Notes: a model not told the origin generated them from the letters alone. A stretch of DNA of 64,000 nt from Chloroflexi bacterium HGW-Chloroflexi-10 (GCA_002840755.1 PHBZ01000035.1:52785-116784); one strand, 5' to 3'. Counted from the first letter of the stretch, positions 26,648 to 35,470 are shown. Program-made: numbers and translations.

Positions 26648-27564
26648 AACCAATGAGTCCAAAAAGCAAGAAAGTAGAAGCTGCCTTAAAAAATTTATTC
26701 TCCGGAAACCGAACAGGTGAAGCAAAACCAAAACCGGTTGAAGGTGCAGTATTAAACCCATCCATAGCGGCGGTGACTATCCCAACAGATGAAAATCCGG
26801 AAACGGCTGTCCCTGCCAAAACAACGCCAGCCAAAAAAGCATCTAAAACAAGCTCTACAAAAAAAAGTGTCACAGCCGTCAAAGCATCACCGATGGTGGA
26901 AAGCGAACCAATTGCTCAACCACAGCCTCAAGCCCAAACCACAACTGCGGAAATGGAAGTACCGTCAGCGGCCATCAGCATGCCTGATCCAGAAGCGCCT
27001 CCAATCCCACAACCGGTCGCCACAGTGGCCGAAAAAAATCCGGAGAAAAAGACTGTGGTGGCCAATGTAGGCGAGCCTGCCGTGCTGCCCCCAACAGACG
27101 ACCTTAAAGCCGGAAATTTTGCAGGCGAAACGCAGCTGGTTGTATTTACACTTGATGGTGAACTGTTTGGCGTGGAAATAGCGTTGGTCGAAAGCATCAT
27201 CAAAATGCAGCATTACACTGTTGTACCAAATATGCCGGATTACATCGTCGGTGTTACCAATCTGCGCGGCTATGTATTACCTGTCGTCGATTTGCGCGTT
27301 CGATTCAACCTTTCCAAATATCAGGACACTCACGATACCCGCATTGTGGTTTTGATGCTGAATTCAGAAAAAGTAGGCATGATTGTTGATGCTGTCAGTG
27401 AAGTAATCAGTGTGCAAGGTGAAGATATCGATCCGACTCCACCCATGGTCAGCACTGTAAAAATGGAATTTGTCAAAGGTATTGCCAAATTACGCATGGA
27501 AAATACTGATGAGATACGCATGTCCATACTTCTTGATATTGAAAAAGTTCTGAAACTGAATTAG
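26644..27564 (+). CDS. CheW-domain protein with long disordered N-terminus (ParP-like)
   Basis: Residues 1-160 are low-complexity, rich in Lys, Ala, Pro and Thr. Residues 161-306 form a complete CheW domain: GETQLVVFTLDGELFGVEI, VPNMPDYIVGVTNLRGYVLPVVDLR and VSEVISVQGEDIDPTP. This architecture (long flexible arm, then a CheW-like array-binding domain) matches Vibrio ParP, which links a ParA-type ATPase to chemoreceptor arrays. The start overlaps the ATPase stop as ATGA. The basic N-terminus could contact DNA or the ATPase. No CheA, CheY or CheB is in the window, so the partner array is encoded elsewhere. Confidence 0.85.
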   Translation: MKPMSPKSKKVEAALKNLFSGNRTGEAKPKPVEGAVLNPSIAAVTIPTDENPETAVPAKTTPAKKASKTSSTKKSVTAVKASPMVESEPIAQPQPQAQTTTAEMEVPSAAISMPDPEAPPIPQPVATVAEKNPEKKTVVANVGEPAVLPPTDDLKAGNFAGETQLVVFTLDGELFGVEIALVESIIKMQHYTVVPNMPDYIVGVTNLRGYVLPVVDLRVRFNLSKYQDTHDTRIVVLMLNSEKVGMIVDAVSEVISVQGEDIDPTPPMVSTVKMEFVKGIAKLRMENTDEIRMSILLDIEKVLKLN

Positions 27565-27572
27565 ACTTTGGC

Positions 27573-27597
27573 CCCGGCAAATAGCCGGGTTTTTTTT
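27573..27597 (+). terminator. Rho-independent terminator
   Basis: CCCGGC-AAATA-GCCGGG followed by eight T ends the ParA-CheW operon, and may also serve the convergent minus-strand gene. Confidence 0.88.
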
Positions 27598-27925
27598 ATT
27601 CAGGGAGTTGGTCTAAAGCCTGTTTGAGATTTTGTTTATATTTTTTGAAAGCCTCGCGGCCGGCGGGTGTCAGTGCAATCATTGTATGCGGGCGTTTCTC
27701 TACGAACTCTTTGCGGATGTCAATATAGCCGCTTTCTTCCAGTTTACTGAGATGAGAAGAAAGGTTTCCCCATGTCAGTTCACACAAGCGCATCAGGAAA
27801 ATAAAATCCGCACTTTCAACGACATAAAGATAGGCCAGAATCGTTAATCGCGGCGGCGTATGGATAACCCGGTCTACATCATTCAACGCTTGAAATTCAA
27901 ACCTATCAGGTTCACTGGCTGCCAT
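27596..27925 (-). CDS. Winged-helix regulator (HTH_34/PadR-related)
   Basis: A 109-residue regulator. After a short leader comes RVIHTPPRLTILAYLYVVES, then the helix-turn-helix LCELTWGNLSSHLSKLEESGYI and the wing DIRKEFVEKRPHTMIALTPAGREAFK. This is the small winged-helix family often encoded after a membrane protein gene. The start MAASEP at 27925 is chosen because GGAGGAGCC stands directly upstream; it overlaps the end of the preceding gene by 14 bases. It probably autoregulates the pair. Confidence 0.83.
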   Translation of the reverse strand: MAASEPDRFEFQALNDVDRVIHTPPRLTILAYLYVVESADFIFLMRLCELTWGNLSSHLSKLEESGYIDIRKEFVEKRPHTMIALTPAGREAFKKYKQNLKQALDQLPE

Positions 27926-28544
27926 AAGGCTCCTCCTGTGCGACCTGGAAACGCCGCATAAATCGCACCAACAAACCGGCCCCAATCAGCAGCATGAACA
28001 ACGCAGTGATCCCGTACGTCAGTGGAATACCATGATGAACAACACCGTATTCCTGCCATAACCATTCTCCTAACGGCCCGGCAGCCGCACATAGAATGCC
28101 GTAGATGGTCAGGCGGGGCAGATCCAACAAAAAACTGGCCAGGGTAAATCCCAGAAACAAAATACCTGACAAAAACAAAATTGCCTTCCAGGCATTCCCC
28201 GGCTGCCCAAAGAAAAACAATGCGCCAACAATCACTGAAAAGCTAAGCAAGACACATAAGGTCAGCAGGATAAAAAAGACACGGCCTTTACGCTGCATAC
28301 TATAGCGAATCACCCCGATACGCGGAAAAGTAATATTTCTTTTCACCCAACGGTAGCCATAGAAAGCCAGAAAATAGACAGGCAATATAATAAACGAGCT
28401 CCAGAAATCATCCTGCATCCAATCATTTATCAGGGGGATTAATGCAAAAGACCCGACTATCAATCCAATGAACATATCAATTAAGCCATCCGCATGCACC
28501 AAGCGATAGGTGCGCTGTTCAGCTTTTTTGAGAGAAGCAATCAT
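27912..28544 (-). CDS. Polytopic membrane protein partnered with a winged-helix regulator
   Basis: A 210-residue protein with about six hydrophobic segments. It is not a family I can name. The ATG at 28544 is used; a GTG three bases upstream is also possible. AAAGGAG lies before it. Residues 20-25 (HADGLIDM) precede the first helix. The tail after the last helix is short and charged. The overlapping downstream regulator gene suggests that the pair forms a sensor/regulator unit in which the membrane protein is the regulated product. Confidence 0.6.
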   Translation of the reverse strand: MIASLKKAEQRTYRLVHADGLIDMFIGLIVGSFALIPLINDWMQDDFWSSFIILPVYFLAFYGYRWVKRNITFPRIGVIRYSMQRKGRVFFILLTLCVLLSFSVIVGALFFFGQPGNAWKAILFLSGILFLGFTLASFLLDLPRLTIYGILCAAAGPLGEWLWQEYGVVHHGIPLTYGITALFMLLIGAGLLVRFMRRFQVAQEEPYGSQ

Positions 28545-28603
28545 CACAAACTCCTTTCACTTTGCAAAAAATTTCGCTTTGAAAAACAAAGTTATTTGAA
28601 TAC

Positions 28604-28632
28604 ATTAAACACTTTTTTACAATGAATGTCAA
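28604..28632 (-). promoter_or_regulatory. Promoter of the membrane protein-regulator pair
   Basis: On the minus strand, TTGACA (28627-28632) and TTTAAT (28604-28609) are separated by 17 bp. A small inverted repeat CTTTG/CAAAG (around 28577-28591) lies between this promoter and the gene and may be an operator. Confidence 0.7.
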
Positions 28633-28785
28633 GCACCAATTTCTCTTTTCTCTTTTTGTCTTTTACCATTTCCCGTTAACTTGATGTGAAACCCGCCTAA
28701 ATAATGGATAAAAATAACCCGAAGTGTCTGTTTTTCCTCTATAATGATCAGTAGAAATTCATTCTTCTTTTTAATGGGAATGCTA

Positions 28786-28893
28786 ATGAACAAACCCACA
28801 TTTGTAAATTCCGCTATTGATTGCCGATCACCTAAAAATCACCCTACCTCCTTATCCCTGGCACTTTATGCCGATTGTATTGGAAAAATATGA
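28786..28893 (+). CDS. Possible 35-codon leader peptide
   Basis: An ATG-initiated frame of 35 codons ends TGA overlapping the next gene's ATG as ATGA, the same coupling seen elsewhere in this window. A weak GGGA lies upstream. It has no recognised sequence and may be chance. Confidence 0.25.
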   Translation: MNKPTFVNSAIDCRSPKNHPTSLSLALYADCIGKI

Positions 28894-30542
28894 ATAGCGA
28901 CCGACCTTTACAGACTTTATTTTACAGACAATTAACCGAAATCACAGAAGTACTCCAAAATCTTAGCATTTTGCTTAAAGAACAAGAATTGGCCAAACCC
29001 GTCAGGGAAGAATTACACCATCAGGTGCATAAATTAGTTGGCTCCAGCGGCGTGATGGGCTATCAAAAAATCAGCTCTATGGCCCGTGTATTGGAAGAAA
29101 AACTGGACCCGGAAAATGAAACCAGTGAAAACAGATTAGCTTCGAACCAATTAATCGACCATTTCGAAAATTTACTCGATGCTATTCGTACCGATGAAGC
29201 TGACACGGCAACCGCATCCAAACCGAGCGTACGCAATTTATACAACAATCCGGATCGTGCCAGTAAATTGATCTATTTATTTGAGGATGATTCCATCCAG
29301 GCAGCCGACATTTCCATTCAGGTTGAAAATTATGGCTATCGTGTTAAAACGTTTGACCAGCTTGACCAGCTGAAACAGGTTATTTCCCAACGCCTGCCGG
29401 ATGCGATCTTGATGGATGTGGCTTTTCCCGAAGGCCGGATGGCCGGCCCTAAAGCGATCCTTGCATTGCGCAAAGAAATAAACCTGGAAATACCGGTGAT
29501 CTTTTTATCTGCCAGTGATCATTTTGCATCCCGTTTGCAGGCAGTCCGCGCCGGCAGTGCCGCATTCTTCTTGAAACCGGTGGATACCATCTCCCTGATT
29601 GATACATTGGACCGCTTAACCAATCACGATCACCAGGAAGCCTATCGCATTTTACTGGTGGAAGATTCTACATTTCAGGCGGCTTTTTATGCCCAGATCC
29701 TGGAAGATGAGGGGATGCAAACGCGCGTCACCACTCAACCGGCAAAAATACTCGAGGTGATGGCAGAATTCAATCCGGACCTGATATTGCTGGATGTTCA
29801 TATGCCGGATTGTTCCGGCATGGAACTGGCCCACCTGGTCCGTCAGGCAGAACGTTTTGTCAGCATCCCCATTGTTTATCTGTCTGCCGAACAAAACAAA
29901 GAAGTGCAATTGCGCGCCATGAGCCAGGGCGGGGATGATTTTTTATCCAAGCCAATCAAACCGGAACATCTTATTGCTGCAATACACAGCCGGGTAACCC
30001 GTTACCGCATCTTGCGCTCATTCATGGTGCATGACGGCCTCACCGGCCTGCTTAACCATACCACGATCAATGCCTACCTGGAAAAAGAACTGGCGCGCGC
30101 TCAACGTCAAAACGTCGCACTCTCCTTTGTCATGATCGACCTGGATAATTTCAAATTAGTCAATGACAACTACGGTCATCCCACCGGCGACCGCGTACTA
30201 AAAAGCCTGGCACGCCTGTTGAAACAGCGTCTGCGGCGTGCAGATATCATTGGACGCTACGGCGGGGAAGAATTTGCCCTGATCTTACCGGATACACCAG
30301 GAGAAAATGCGCGCTTTGTGATGGAAGATTTACGCCGCCGTTTTGGAAAAATCACGCATCAGGCCGGTGATCAATATTTCCGGGTCACTTTAAGCTGCGG
30401 TATAGCCGCTTATCCAGATTATACTTCTGCCGGCGAGATAAAAGACGCTGCCGACCAGGCATTATATAAAGCCAAACGCGCCGGGCGTGACCAAATAGCC
30501 TATTTACGCCCCGTAGAAACAGCGTCCCAACCTCAAGCGTGA
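28890..30542 (+). CDS. HPt-REC-REC-GGDEF response regulator
   Basis: A single-chain phosphorelay and diguanylate cyclase of 550 residues. An N-terminal HPt helix has HHQVHKLVGSSG (phosphorylatable His47). The first receiver (about 125-240) has ILMDVAFP, the second (about 250-370) has LILLDVHMPD with the usual Asp, and the GGDEF domain (about 385-540) has RYGGEEFALILPD. The cyclase active site is complete; the motif MIDLDNFKLVNDNYGHPTGD is intact. All relay modules lie in one protein, which suggests internal phosphotransfer or inputs from several kinases. The ATG at 28890 is preferred over an in-frame TTG 15 bases upstream. No kinase gene is adjacent. Confidence 0.88.
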   Translation: MNSDRPLQTLFYRQLTEITEVLQNLSILLKEQELAKPVREELHHQVHKLVGSSGVMGYQKISSMARVLEEKLDPENETSENRLASNQLIDHFENLLDAIRTDEADTATASKPSVRNLYNNPDRASKLIYLFEDDSIQAADISIQVENYGYRVKTFDQLDQLKQVISQRLPDAILMDVAFPEGRMAGPKAILALRKEINLEIPVIFLSASDHFASRLQAVRAGSAAFFLKPVDTISLIDTLDRLTNHDHQEAYRILLVEDSTFQAAFYAQILEDEGMQTRVTTQPAKILEVMAEFNPDLILLDVHMPDCSGMELAHLVRQAERFVSIPIVYLSAEQNKEVQLRAMSQGGDDFLSKPIKPEHLIAAIHSRVTRYRILRSFMVHDGLTGLLNHTTINAYLEKELARAQRQNVALSFVMIDLDNFKLVNDNYGHPTGDRVLKSLARLLKQRLRRADIIGRYGGEEFALILPDTPGENARFVMEDLRRRFGKITHQAGDQYFRVTLSCGIAAYPDYTSAGEIKDAADQALYKAKRAGRDQIAYLRPVETASQPQA

Positions 30543-30626
30543 GAAGCAAATCAGGGTGTTTTTTCGCAGTTACCGCCAGAGTGCACGTGATGGTCAATAC
30601 TTCGCAAAATGCCATGCTTATTCCGG

Positions 30627-30632
30627 TATAAT
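30627..30632 (+). promoter_or_regulatory. -10 box that would give a leaderless transcript
   Basis: TATAAT stands seven bases before the helicase ATG at 30640. Transcription would start at or next to the ATG, giving a leaderless mRNA; no ribosome-binding site is present in that interval. Confidence 0.45.
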
Positions 30633-30639
30633 AACCGCC

Positions 30640-32427
30640 ATGGCATCCCCATTCATCGAAGCGCTGACTGAATTCATCAACACCGAACAGGACACCCAAA
30701 ACCGTCAACTGCTTGAAATCTGGCAGCAACCGGTAGGCAAACGTGTAGCTGCTGGAGAAGCCGTGGATAGTGTCGAAGTATTGGAAATACTACCCCACCG
30801 CGCCACCCTGCGTGCGCGTTTCAATAACTCCAAATTTCGTCCCAACGATAACCTGCGCCTCAGTTTTGATGCCCCCCTATCCGGTTTTGCCGTGACCTGT
30901 ATCCTCGAAGATGAACAAAATGAAATCCTCCGTATCTCACCCGGTTATCGTTCTTCATTCTTTAATCTGGTGCGCGGCGGCGGTTACACCCTGGACCGGG
31001 ATCAGATTGATGTGCGCTATCTCCTGCTCAACTTCCTGAAAAACCTGGCCGGTAACCCCGAACAGGAATACCGCTTTCGTGCCATGTTGGATGGACAACT
31101 ATTGCCAGCGTTTAATGCCCAACGTTTGCAGCAGGCCGCCCAAAGCATCAGCAAACTCGCATTCAACCCCAGCCAGGCCGAAGCCTTCACCCGCGCCTTT
31201 GCCGCTGAGAATTATTATCTCATACAGGGACCTCCCGGCACCGGTAAAACCTGGGTATTGGCACAGCTAGCCCACCAGCTCGCCCAGGATGGAGAGCGGG
31301 TACTCATCACCGCCTTCACCCACCGCGCCATTAATAATGCCCTGCGTGCCATCGGCCAGAAAACCGGCAACCGCCAGCTGGTCAAAGTTGGCCCCTATCA
31401 CCAGGCAGATGACCTCGCATGGGATGAATGGCAGGTTCCGAATGTTGAACGCCTGGAACAAAGCCCCTATCATCCCAGTGCCACCGGCTTCATTGTTGGC
31501 GCAACCCCTTACGCGTTGTGTACCAGCCGTCTCAACAATGTAAAATTCGATACGGTTATTTATGACGAGGCCGGACAAATGAATCTGCCATTGGCTCTGG
31601 TGGGTATGCAAAGTGCAAACCGGGCCATCTTTATTGGCGATCACCAACAAATGCCGCCGCTTATCACTGCTGAACACCAACGTGAATGGGTCAAACAATC
31701 CATTTTTGAACAGCTCTTCCGCCACACCTCCGGCACTATGCTGGATATCACCTATCGCATGAATACTGCCATCAATACATTTCCCAGCCGCCAATTTTAC
31801 GCTGGACGATTGACAGCACATCCTTCCGCCAGTGATCGGCGCTTAAGCCTGCCTGAACAACCCAAACGGTATGCCACTCTATTGGCTCCTGATCCGGCAG
31901 CTATCTTCATAACACTGGACCATCGGGGAAACGGCATGCGCGCCCCTCAGGAAGCCGAATTGGCCGCCAACCTGGCCGCCGAGGCTTTTCGCTGCGGCTT
32001 ACCGGCCAATGAGATTGCCATTGTCGCCCCTTACCGCGCCCAGGGTCGTCTGATCCGCCAACAACTGCAAACTATTGCTGCCCAACAAAATCTACCCGGA
32101 TTGTTAACCATCGTTGTGGATACGGTGGAACGCATCCAGGGCCAGGAACGCGACCTGGTCATCCTCTCACTTACCACCAGCGACCCGCAGCATGCCGCTG
32201 AGCGCGCCGCCTTTTATTTCCAACCCAATCGACTGAATGTCGCCATTACCCGCGCCCGTCGCAAACGCATTGTAATCGGCAGCCCTCACCTTTTTGAGAC
32301 TCAAATTTCAGACCCCATTCTCCAATCCTGGGTAGGAATTTTTAAAGCCTTATATGTGGAGAGTACCATCATCCCCTGGAATGCTTATGAGGCAAATTTG
32401 GATCCTGGGATCAGGGCAGAACAGTAA
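30640..32427 (+). CDS. UPF1/DNA2-type superfamily 1 helicase
   Basis: A 595-residue helicase of the UPF1/SMUBP2 class (SF1B), likely acting on RNA or DNA 5' to 3'. Motifs: Q-motif region SQAEAFTRAF, Walker A QGPPGTGKTW, Ia ITAFTHRAINNAL, Walker B VIYDEAGQMN, III FIGDHQQMPPL, IV APYRAQGRL, V DTVERIQGQERDLVILS and VI RLNVAITRARRKRIVIG. The N-terminal 190 residues form a beta-rich domain typical of this class. The start MASPFIEALTEF is chosen because upstream in-frame codons read through the promoter. No neighbouring nuclease or RNA gene hints at a substrate. Confidence 0.88.
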   Translation: MASPFIEALTEFINTEQDTQNRQLLEIWQQPVGKRVAAGEAVDSVEVLEILPHRATLRARFNNSKFRPNDNLRLSFDAPLSGFAVTCILEDEQNEILRISPGYRSSFFNLVRGGGYTLDRDQIDVRYLLLNFLKNLAGNPEQEYRFRAMLDGQLLPAFNAQRLQQAAQSISKLAFNPSQAEAFTRAFAAENYYLIQGPPGTGKTWVLAQLAHQLAQDGERVLITAFTHRAINNALRAIGQKTGNRQLVKVGPYHQADDLAWDEWQVPNVERLEQSPYHPSATGFIVGATPYALCTSRLNNVKFDTVIYDEAGQMNLPLALVGMQSANRAIFIGDHQQMPPLITAEHQREWVKQSIFEQLFRHTSGTMLDITYRMNTAINTFPSRQFYAGRLTAHPSASDRRLSLPEQPKRYATLLAPDPAAIFITLDHRGNGMRAPQEAELAANLAAEAFRCGLPANEIAIVAPYRAQGRLIRQQLQTIAAQQNLPGLLTIVVDTVERIQGQERDLVILSLTTSDPQHAAERAAFYFQPNRLNVAITRARRKRIVIGSPHLFETQISDPILQSWVGIFKALYVESTIIPWNAYEANLDPGIRAEQ

Positions 32428-32634
32428 TCAGTCACAAAATACCAGGTGTTATTCAATCCTATAATCATCATTGGATTAACCGTTTGACCAGGTCAGGTTT
32501 ATCCGAATTGCCCATTGCCAGCTAGAAAAAACGGCATACACTAAAAGAAACAGATACTTAGCAACAAGAATCGGCCTCTGCGTTTTGGAGGGATACTATA
32601 CCCATAAAACAAACGGCAAATACAGGAGTGAATG

Positions 32635-33723
32635 ATGAAAATTTTAATGGTGGGCGCGGGTGTTTTGGGCACCTTTTACGCAGCACGTTTACAAAAAGCC
32701 GGGCAGCAAGTGGTTATGCTGGCCCGTGGTGAGCGTTTAAAACAATTGCAGGAACGCGGGATTGAACTGATCGAATCGGCTGATGGTTTAAAACAAACTA
32801 TTCCAGTAGAAGTAATCGACCAGTTACAAGCGAATGATGAATTTGACCTGGCCATCATCCTGGTACGAAAAAATCAACTAGCAAGCGTGCTGCCGTTACT
32901 GGCGATAAACCAAAAAATAAAAGCTTTTCTGTTTATGGTTAATAATGCCGCTGGTCCACAGGCGTTAATTGATGCGGTTGGTAAAGAACGGGTATTATTG
33001 GGTTTTCCCGGTGCTGGCGGCAAACGTGACGAAAACGGTGTAGTCACCGCACATGTCGTTTCCCAATTCATTCAGCCTACCACATTGGGAGAACTGGATG
33101 GGCGCAAAAGCCAACGTTTAATGCAAACTGCCGCGGTTTTGGAGCAAGCCGGTTTCCCTGTAATACTCTCCAATAATATGGATGCCTGGCTAAAAACCCA
33201 CGTGGCCCTGGTCAGTCCCATCGCTAATGCAATCTATTTGGCGGGTGGTAAAGCATCCAGCCTGGCGAATACACGGGATGGCCTGATTTTAATGATTCGC
33301 GCAATTCGAGAAGGTCTGCATGTACTCAATCATTTGGATATTCCGGTTACACCCGGGAAATATCATTTACTGATGTGGATTCCGGAAGATATTTTGATTG
33401 CAGTCCTTCAAAAAGGCTTTAAAACGGAAAGAGCTGAACTGATAATGGCGCAGCATGCCTGTGCCGCCCGGGATGAAATGTACCAGTTAGCAATTGAATT
33501 CCAGCAATTGGCCTTGCAAGCCTATGTCCCGACCCCCAATATTGATAACTTAATCCACTATATCGATCCCCAATCGGAACCGCTGGCACAAGGCAGCCGC
33601 AATATGGCAACCAATCGTAGAGATTGGCTACCATTCGCATTATTTATGGCGGCCTTATCTGGCACATTGTTCCAATACTACTGGAGAAAATCTAAAAAAC
33701 TTTCCAAAACGAAAAACCCCTAA
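32635..33723 (+). CDS. Ketopantoate reductase-family (PanE/ApbA) protein with C-terminal membrane anchor
   Basis: A Rossmann-type dehydrogenase. The N-terminal NAD(P)-binding motif VGAGVLGTFYAARL and LARGERL suit NADPH. The motif VRKNQLASVL and a long linker are typical of ketopantoate reductase relatives. The C-terminal domain is atypical and the final 30 residues (about 335-355, LPFALFMAALSGTLF) form a membrane helix followed by a Lys-rich tail, so the protein is probably tail-anchored, unlike PanE. The ATG at 32635 is six bases from AGGAG; one at 32632 is also possible. The substrate is unknown. Confidence 0.78.
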   Translation: MKILMVGAGVLGTFYAARLQKAGQQVVMLARGERLKQLQERGIELIESADGLKQTIPVEVIDQLQANDEFDLAIILVRKNQLASVLPLLAINQKIKAFLFMVNNAAGPQALIDAVGKERVLLGFPGAGGKRDENGVVTAHVVSQFIQPTTLGELDGRKSQRLMQTAAVLEQAGFPVILSNNMDAWLKTHVALVSPIANAIYLAGGKASSLANTRDGLILMIRAIREGLHVLNHLDIPVTPGKYHLLMWIPEDILIAVLQKGFKTERAELIMAQHACAARDEMYQLAIEFQQLALQAYVPTPNIDNLIHYIDPQSEPLAQGSRNMATNRRDWLPFALFMAALSGTLFQYYWRKSKKLSKTKNP

Positions 33724-33745
33724 AAATAATAAATTTTTTAGGGGT
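33716..33745 (+). terminator. Hairpin overlapping the stop codon
   Basis: ACCCCTAAAAA and TTTTTTAGGGGT can pair around a seven-base loop across the TAA stop. The T-run lies inside the stem, so this is not a classic terminator. Confidence 0.45.
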
Positions 33746-33825
33746 CCACCGGTATCAATCTATTCTCTTTCGTGTTTATTCCCTTTTGCGTATTCTTTGT
33801 AATAATTATTTTTCCCCTATGTTTT

Positions 33826-34557
33826 TTACGCCTTCTCTTTACCAGGATTACGCGTCAACAGATAAGCGATTAGCGCCACCAGGTTACCCAGCAGCACAAA
33901 GGACATCCAAGTCACGGCTTTTTCACCGCGCTCACGTGCATCCAGGTAAACCCAGAGCGGCAAAGACAACCAGTAGATTCCGAGCAGCGCAATTCCGCCC
34001 AGCAAACTCAGTTTCCAGGCCAGGCTGGCCTGCGAAATCTGCGGGCTAACCTCATAGGCCATACCGATAATCCCCAATAATTCACCATTGGAATTTGCAA
34101 TATATGCGCTTTTATGGTCGTACACATCATTATGCTCGCCCTCGGCCATCATCCAGGCAGTATAGACTAATAAAGAACGCTGATCTTCGGTCAAACTATC
34201 CGCCGGCAAGCTCTCCAGCAACGCCTGAATGGGCAATTCATCCGGGTTAGTGGCTTTTGTTGCATTAGCTGTGCTACCTACGGCCATAATAATTTCACCT
34301 TCCGGCGAAAACACCCATAATGTAGCCGCCTTTCCCTCATCCAGCGTGCGCTGGATTACATCCAGAAACGCAGGGTTATCCAATGTCTGCGGCTGAATTG
34401 CAAGGATACTTTTTAAATCTTTTTCCGCCTGGGCGGCCGCAGCCGGATCAGGGGCAATCATAGCGCTACGGGATGGTCCCAACCACACCAAGAGGATCAA
34501 ACCAGCCAATGCTATCACGGCCACCCACGGCAGTCGATTAATCCATTTGTTTTTCAT
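33826..34557 (-). CDS. Unrecognised membrane protein in ECF sigma operon
   Basis: A 243-residue protein with one N-terminal helix (about residues 12-27), an extracytoplasmic domain (about 35-175), and two C-terminal helices (about 180-200 and 213-235). The extracytoplasmic part includes WVFSPEGEIIMAVGS and SAYIANSNGELLGIIGMAYEVS, suggesting a small sensory fold such as a PAS-like or Cache-like module. It overlaps the upstream gene by 20 bases in the sigma operon. A role as signal receptor or anti-sigma partner is inferred from context only. Confidence 0.55.
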   Translation of the reverse strand: MKNKWINRLPWVAVIALAGLILLVWLGPSRSAMIAPDPAAAAQAEKDLKSILAIQPQTLDNPAFLDVIQRTLDEGKAATLWVFSPEGEIIMAVGSTANATKATNPDELPIQALLESLPADSLTEDQRSLLVYTAWMMAEGEHNDVYDHKSAYIANSNGELLGIIGMAYEVSPQISQASLAWKLSLLGGIALLGIYWLSLPLWVYLDARERGEKAVTWMSFVLLGNLVALIAYLLTRNPGKEKA

Positions 34558-34891
34558 TTTGTTTTCTCCTGCTAAGAATAATTAAAATAGTTACTGCCGG
34601 CGCCAGTAATATATTGATTCCGCCGATCGGGATTAATAACACTGGCAATTGTGACGCCAGCGAGGATTCCAACAGATCCCCAAACCATAAACCAAAACCC
34701 GCCAGGATCAACACAGTCAAAAGCATCAGTGCCACCGGTGAAAACTCCTGACCAGGTTTATAGATCGCTTTCCATTCCGTATGCAGTGCCTGATAAAAAG
34801 CTTCTTTCCTGGCTGGGTCCAGCCTACCGGATGGTTGTCCATCTTTGATAATTTTTCTCAGATTTTGCTCAAAAACAGGTTCTTCGGACAT
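34538..34891 (-). CDS. Small two-helix membrane protein, possible anti-sigma factor
   Basis: A 117-residue protein with a charged cytoplasmic N-terminal half (FEQNLRKIIKDGQPSGRLDP) and two hydrophobic helices (about 50-70 and 80-105). It lies three bases after the sigma factor gene, the usual place for an anti-sigma factor, but lacks the HxxxCxxC zinc motif. I infer a sigma-sequestering role from position; no domain supports it. Confidence 0.55.
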   Translation of the reverse strand: MSEEPVFEQNLRKIIKDGQPSGRLDPARKEAFYQALHTEWKAIYKPGQEFSPVALMLLTVLILAGFGLWFGDLLESSLASQLPVLLIPIGGINILLAPAVTILIILSRRKQNEKQMD

Positions 34892-34894
34892 TTT

Positions 34895-35470
34895 TTATAC
34901 TTCCTTCTTGCCTCTAAACCGCTCCAAAAAAGCTTTACGCGCGCGCGAAAGCAGCGATTCAGTTGCTTTATAACTCTTCCCAAACAGGCTGGCTATCTCT
35001 TCCACGGAATTCTCCTCAGCATAGCGCGCAATCAGCGCACGGCGATAATTTTCCGGAAGGTCATACAGGCTCTGTAGCACCTGTGCCTGAACCTGCCGGT
35101 GGCTGACAATCTCTTCTGGTAACGGTTGCCGGTCTATCTGTTCAGCGGCCAATCCCAACTTATCCAGGCTGGTTTCATTGCTCTGGTGAGGATGTTTACG
35201 GTAATAATCGGCGACCTTATGCCGCGCGATGGCACATAACCAGGTAAAGAAACAACTTTCACCACGAAACTGGCTTATTCGGCGCACTGCTACCAGCCAG
35301 GTCTCCTGCCAGATATCCTCCGCATCCTGCTGTGAGGGCATCTGGCAAACAATGAAACCAAATAGACCGTCACTATAGCGTTCATAGAGCGTGTACAGCG
35401 CCCGCTCTTCACCATTTTGGATGGCAAGCAACAGGGTTTGATCAGCAATGTTTTCCGGAATCATTTTCAT
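34895..35470 (-). CDS. ECF RNA polymerase sigma factor
   Basis: A 191-residue ECF-type sigma. Region 2 is clear: LYERYSDGLFGFIVCQM, the core-binding DAEDIWQETWLVAVRRI, and the -10 recognition RGESCFFTWLCAIARHKVADYYR. Region 4 is DLPENYRRALIARYAEENSVEEIASLFGKSYKATESLLSRARKAF, split by a short linker. The start at 35470 has a nearby second ATG (35464). The following two genes encode likely partners, all minus strand. Its likely target is unknown; the divergent secreted-protein gene at 35618 is a candidate. Confidence 0.9.
   Translation of the reverse strand: MKMIPENIADQTLLLAIQNGEERALYTLYERYSDGLFGFIVCQMPSQQDAEDIWQETWLVAVRRISQFRGESCFFTWLCAIARHKVADYYRKHPHQSNETSLDKLGLAAEQIDRQPLPEEIVSHRQVQAQVLQSLYDLPENYRRALIARYAEENSVEEIASLFGKSYKATESLLSRARKAFLERFRGKKEV

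Noticed and set aside
25865..27564. Plasmid or chromosome partition locus
   Set aside because: The ParA-type gene is followed by a CheW-domain gene, and no ParB or parS-like repeat is present.
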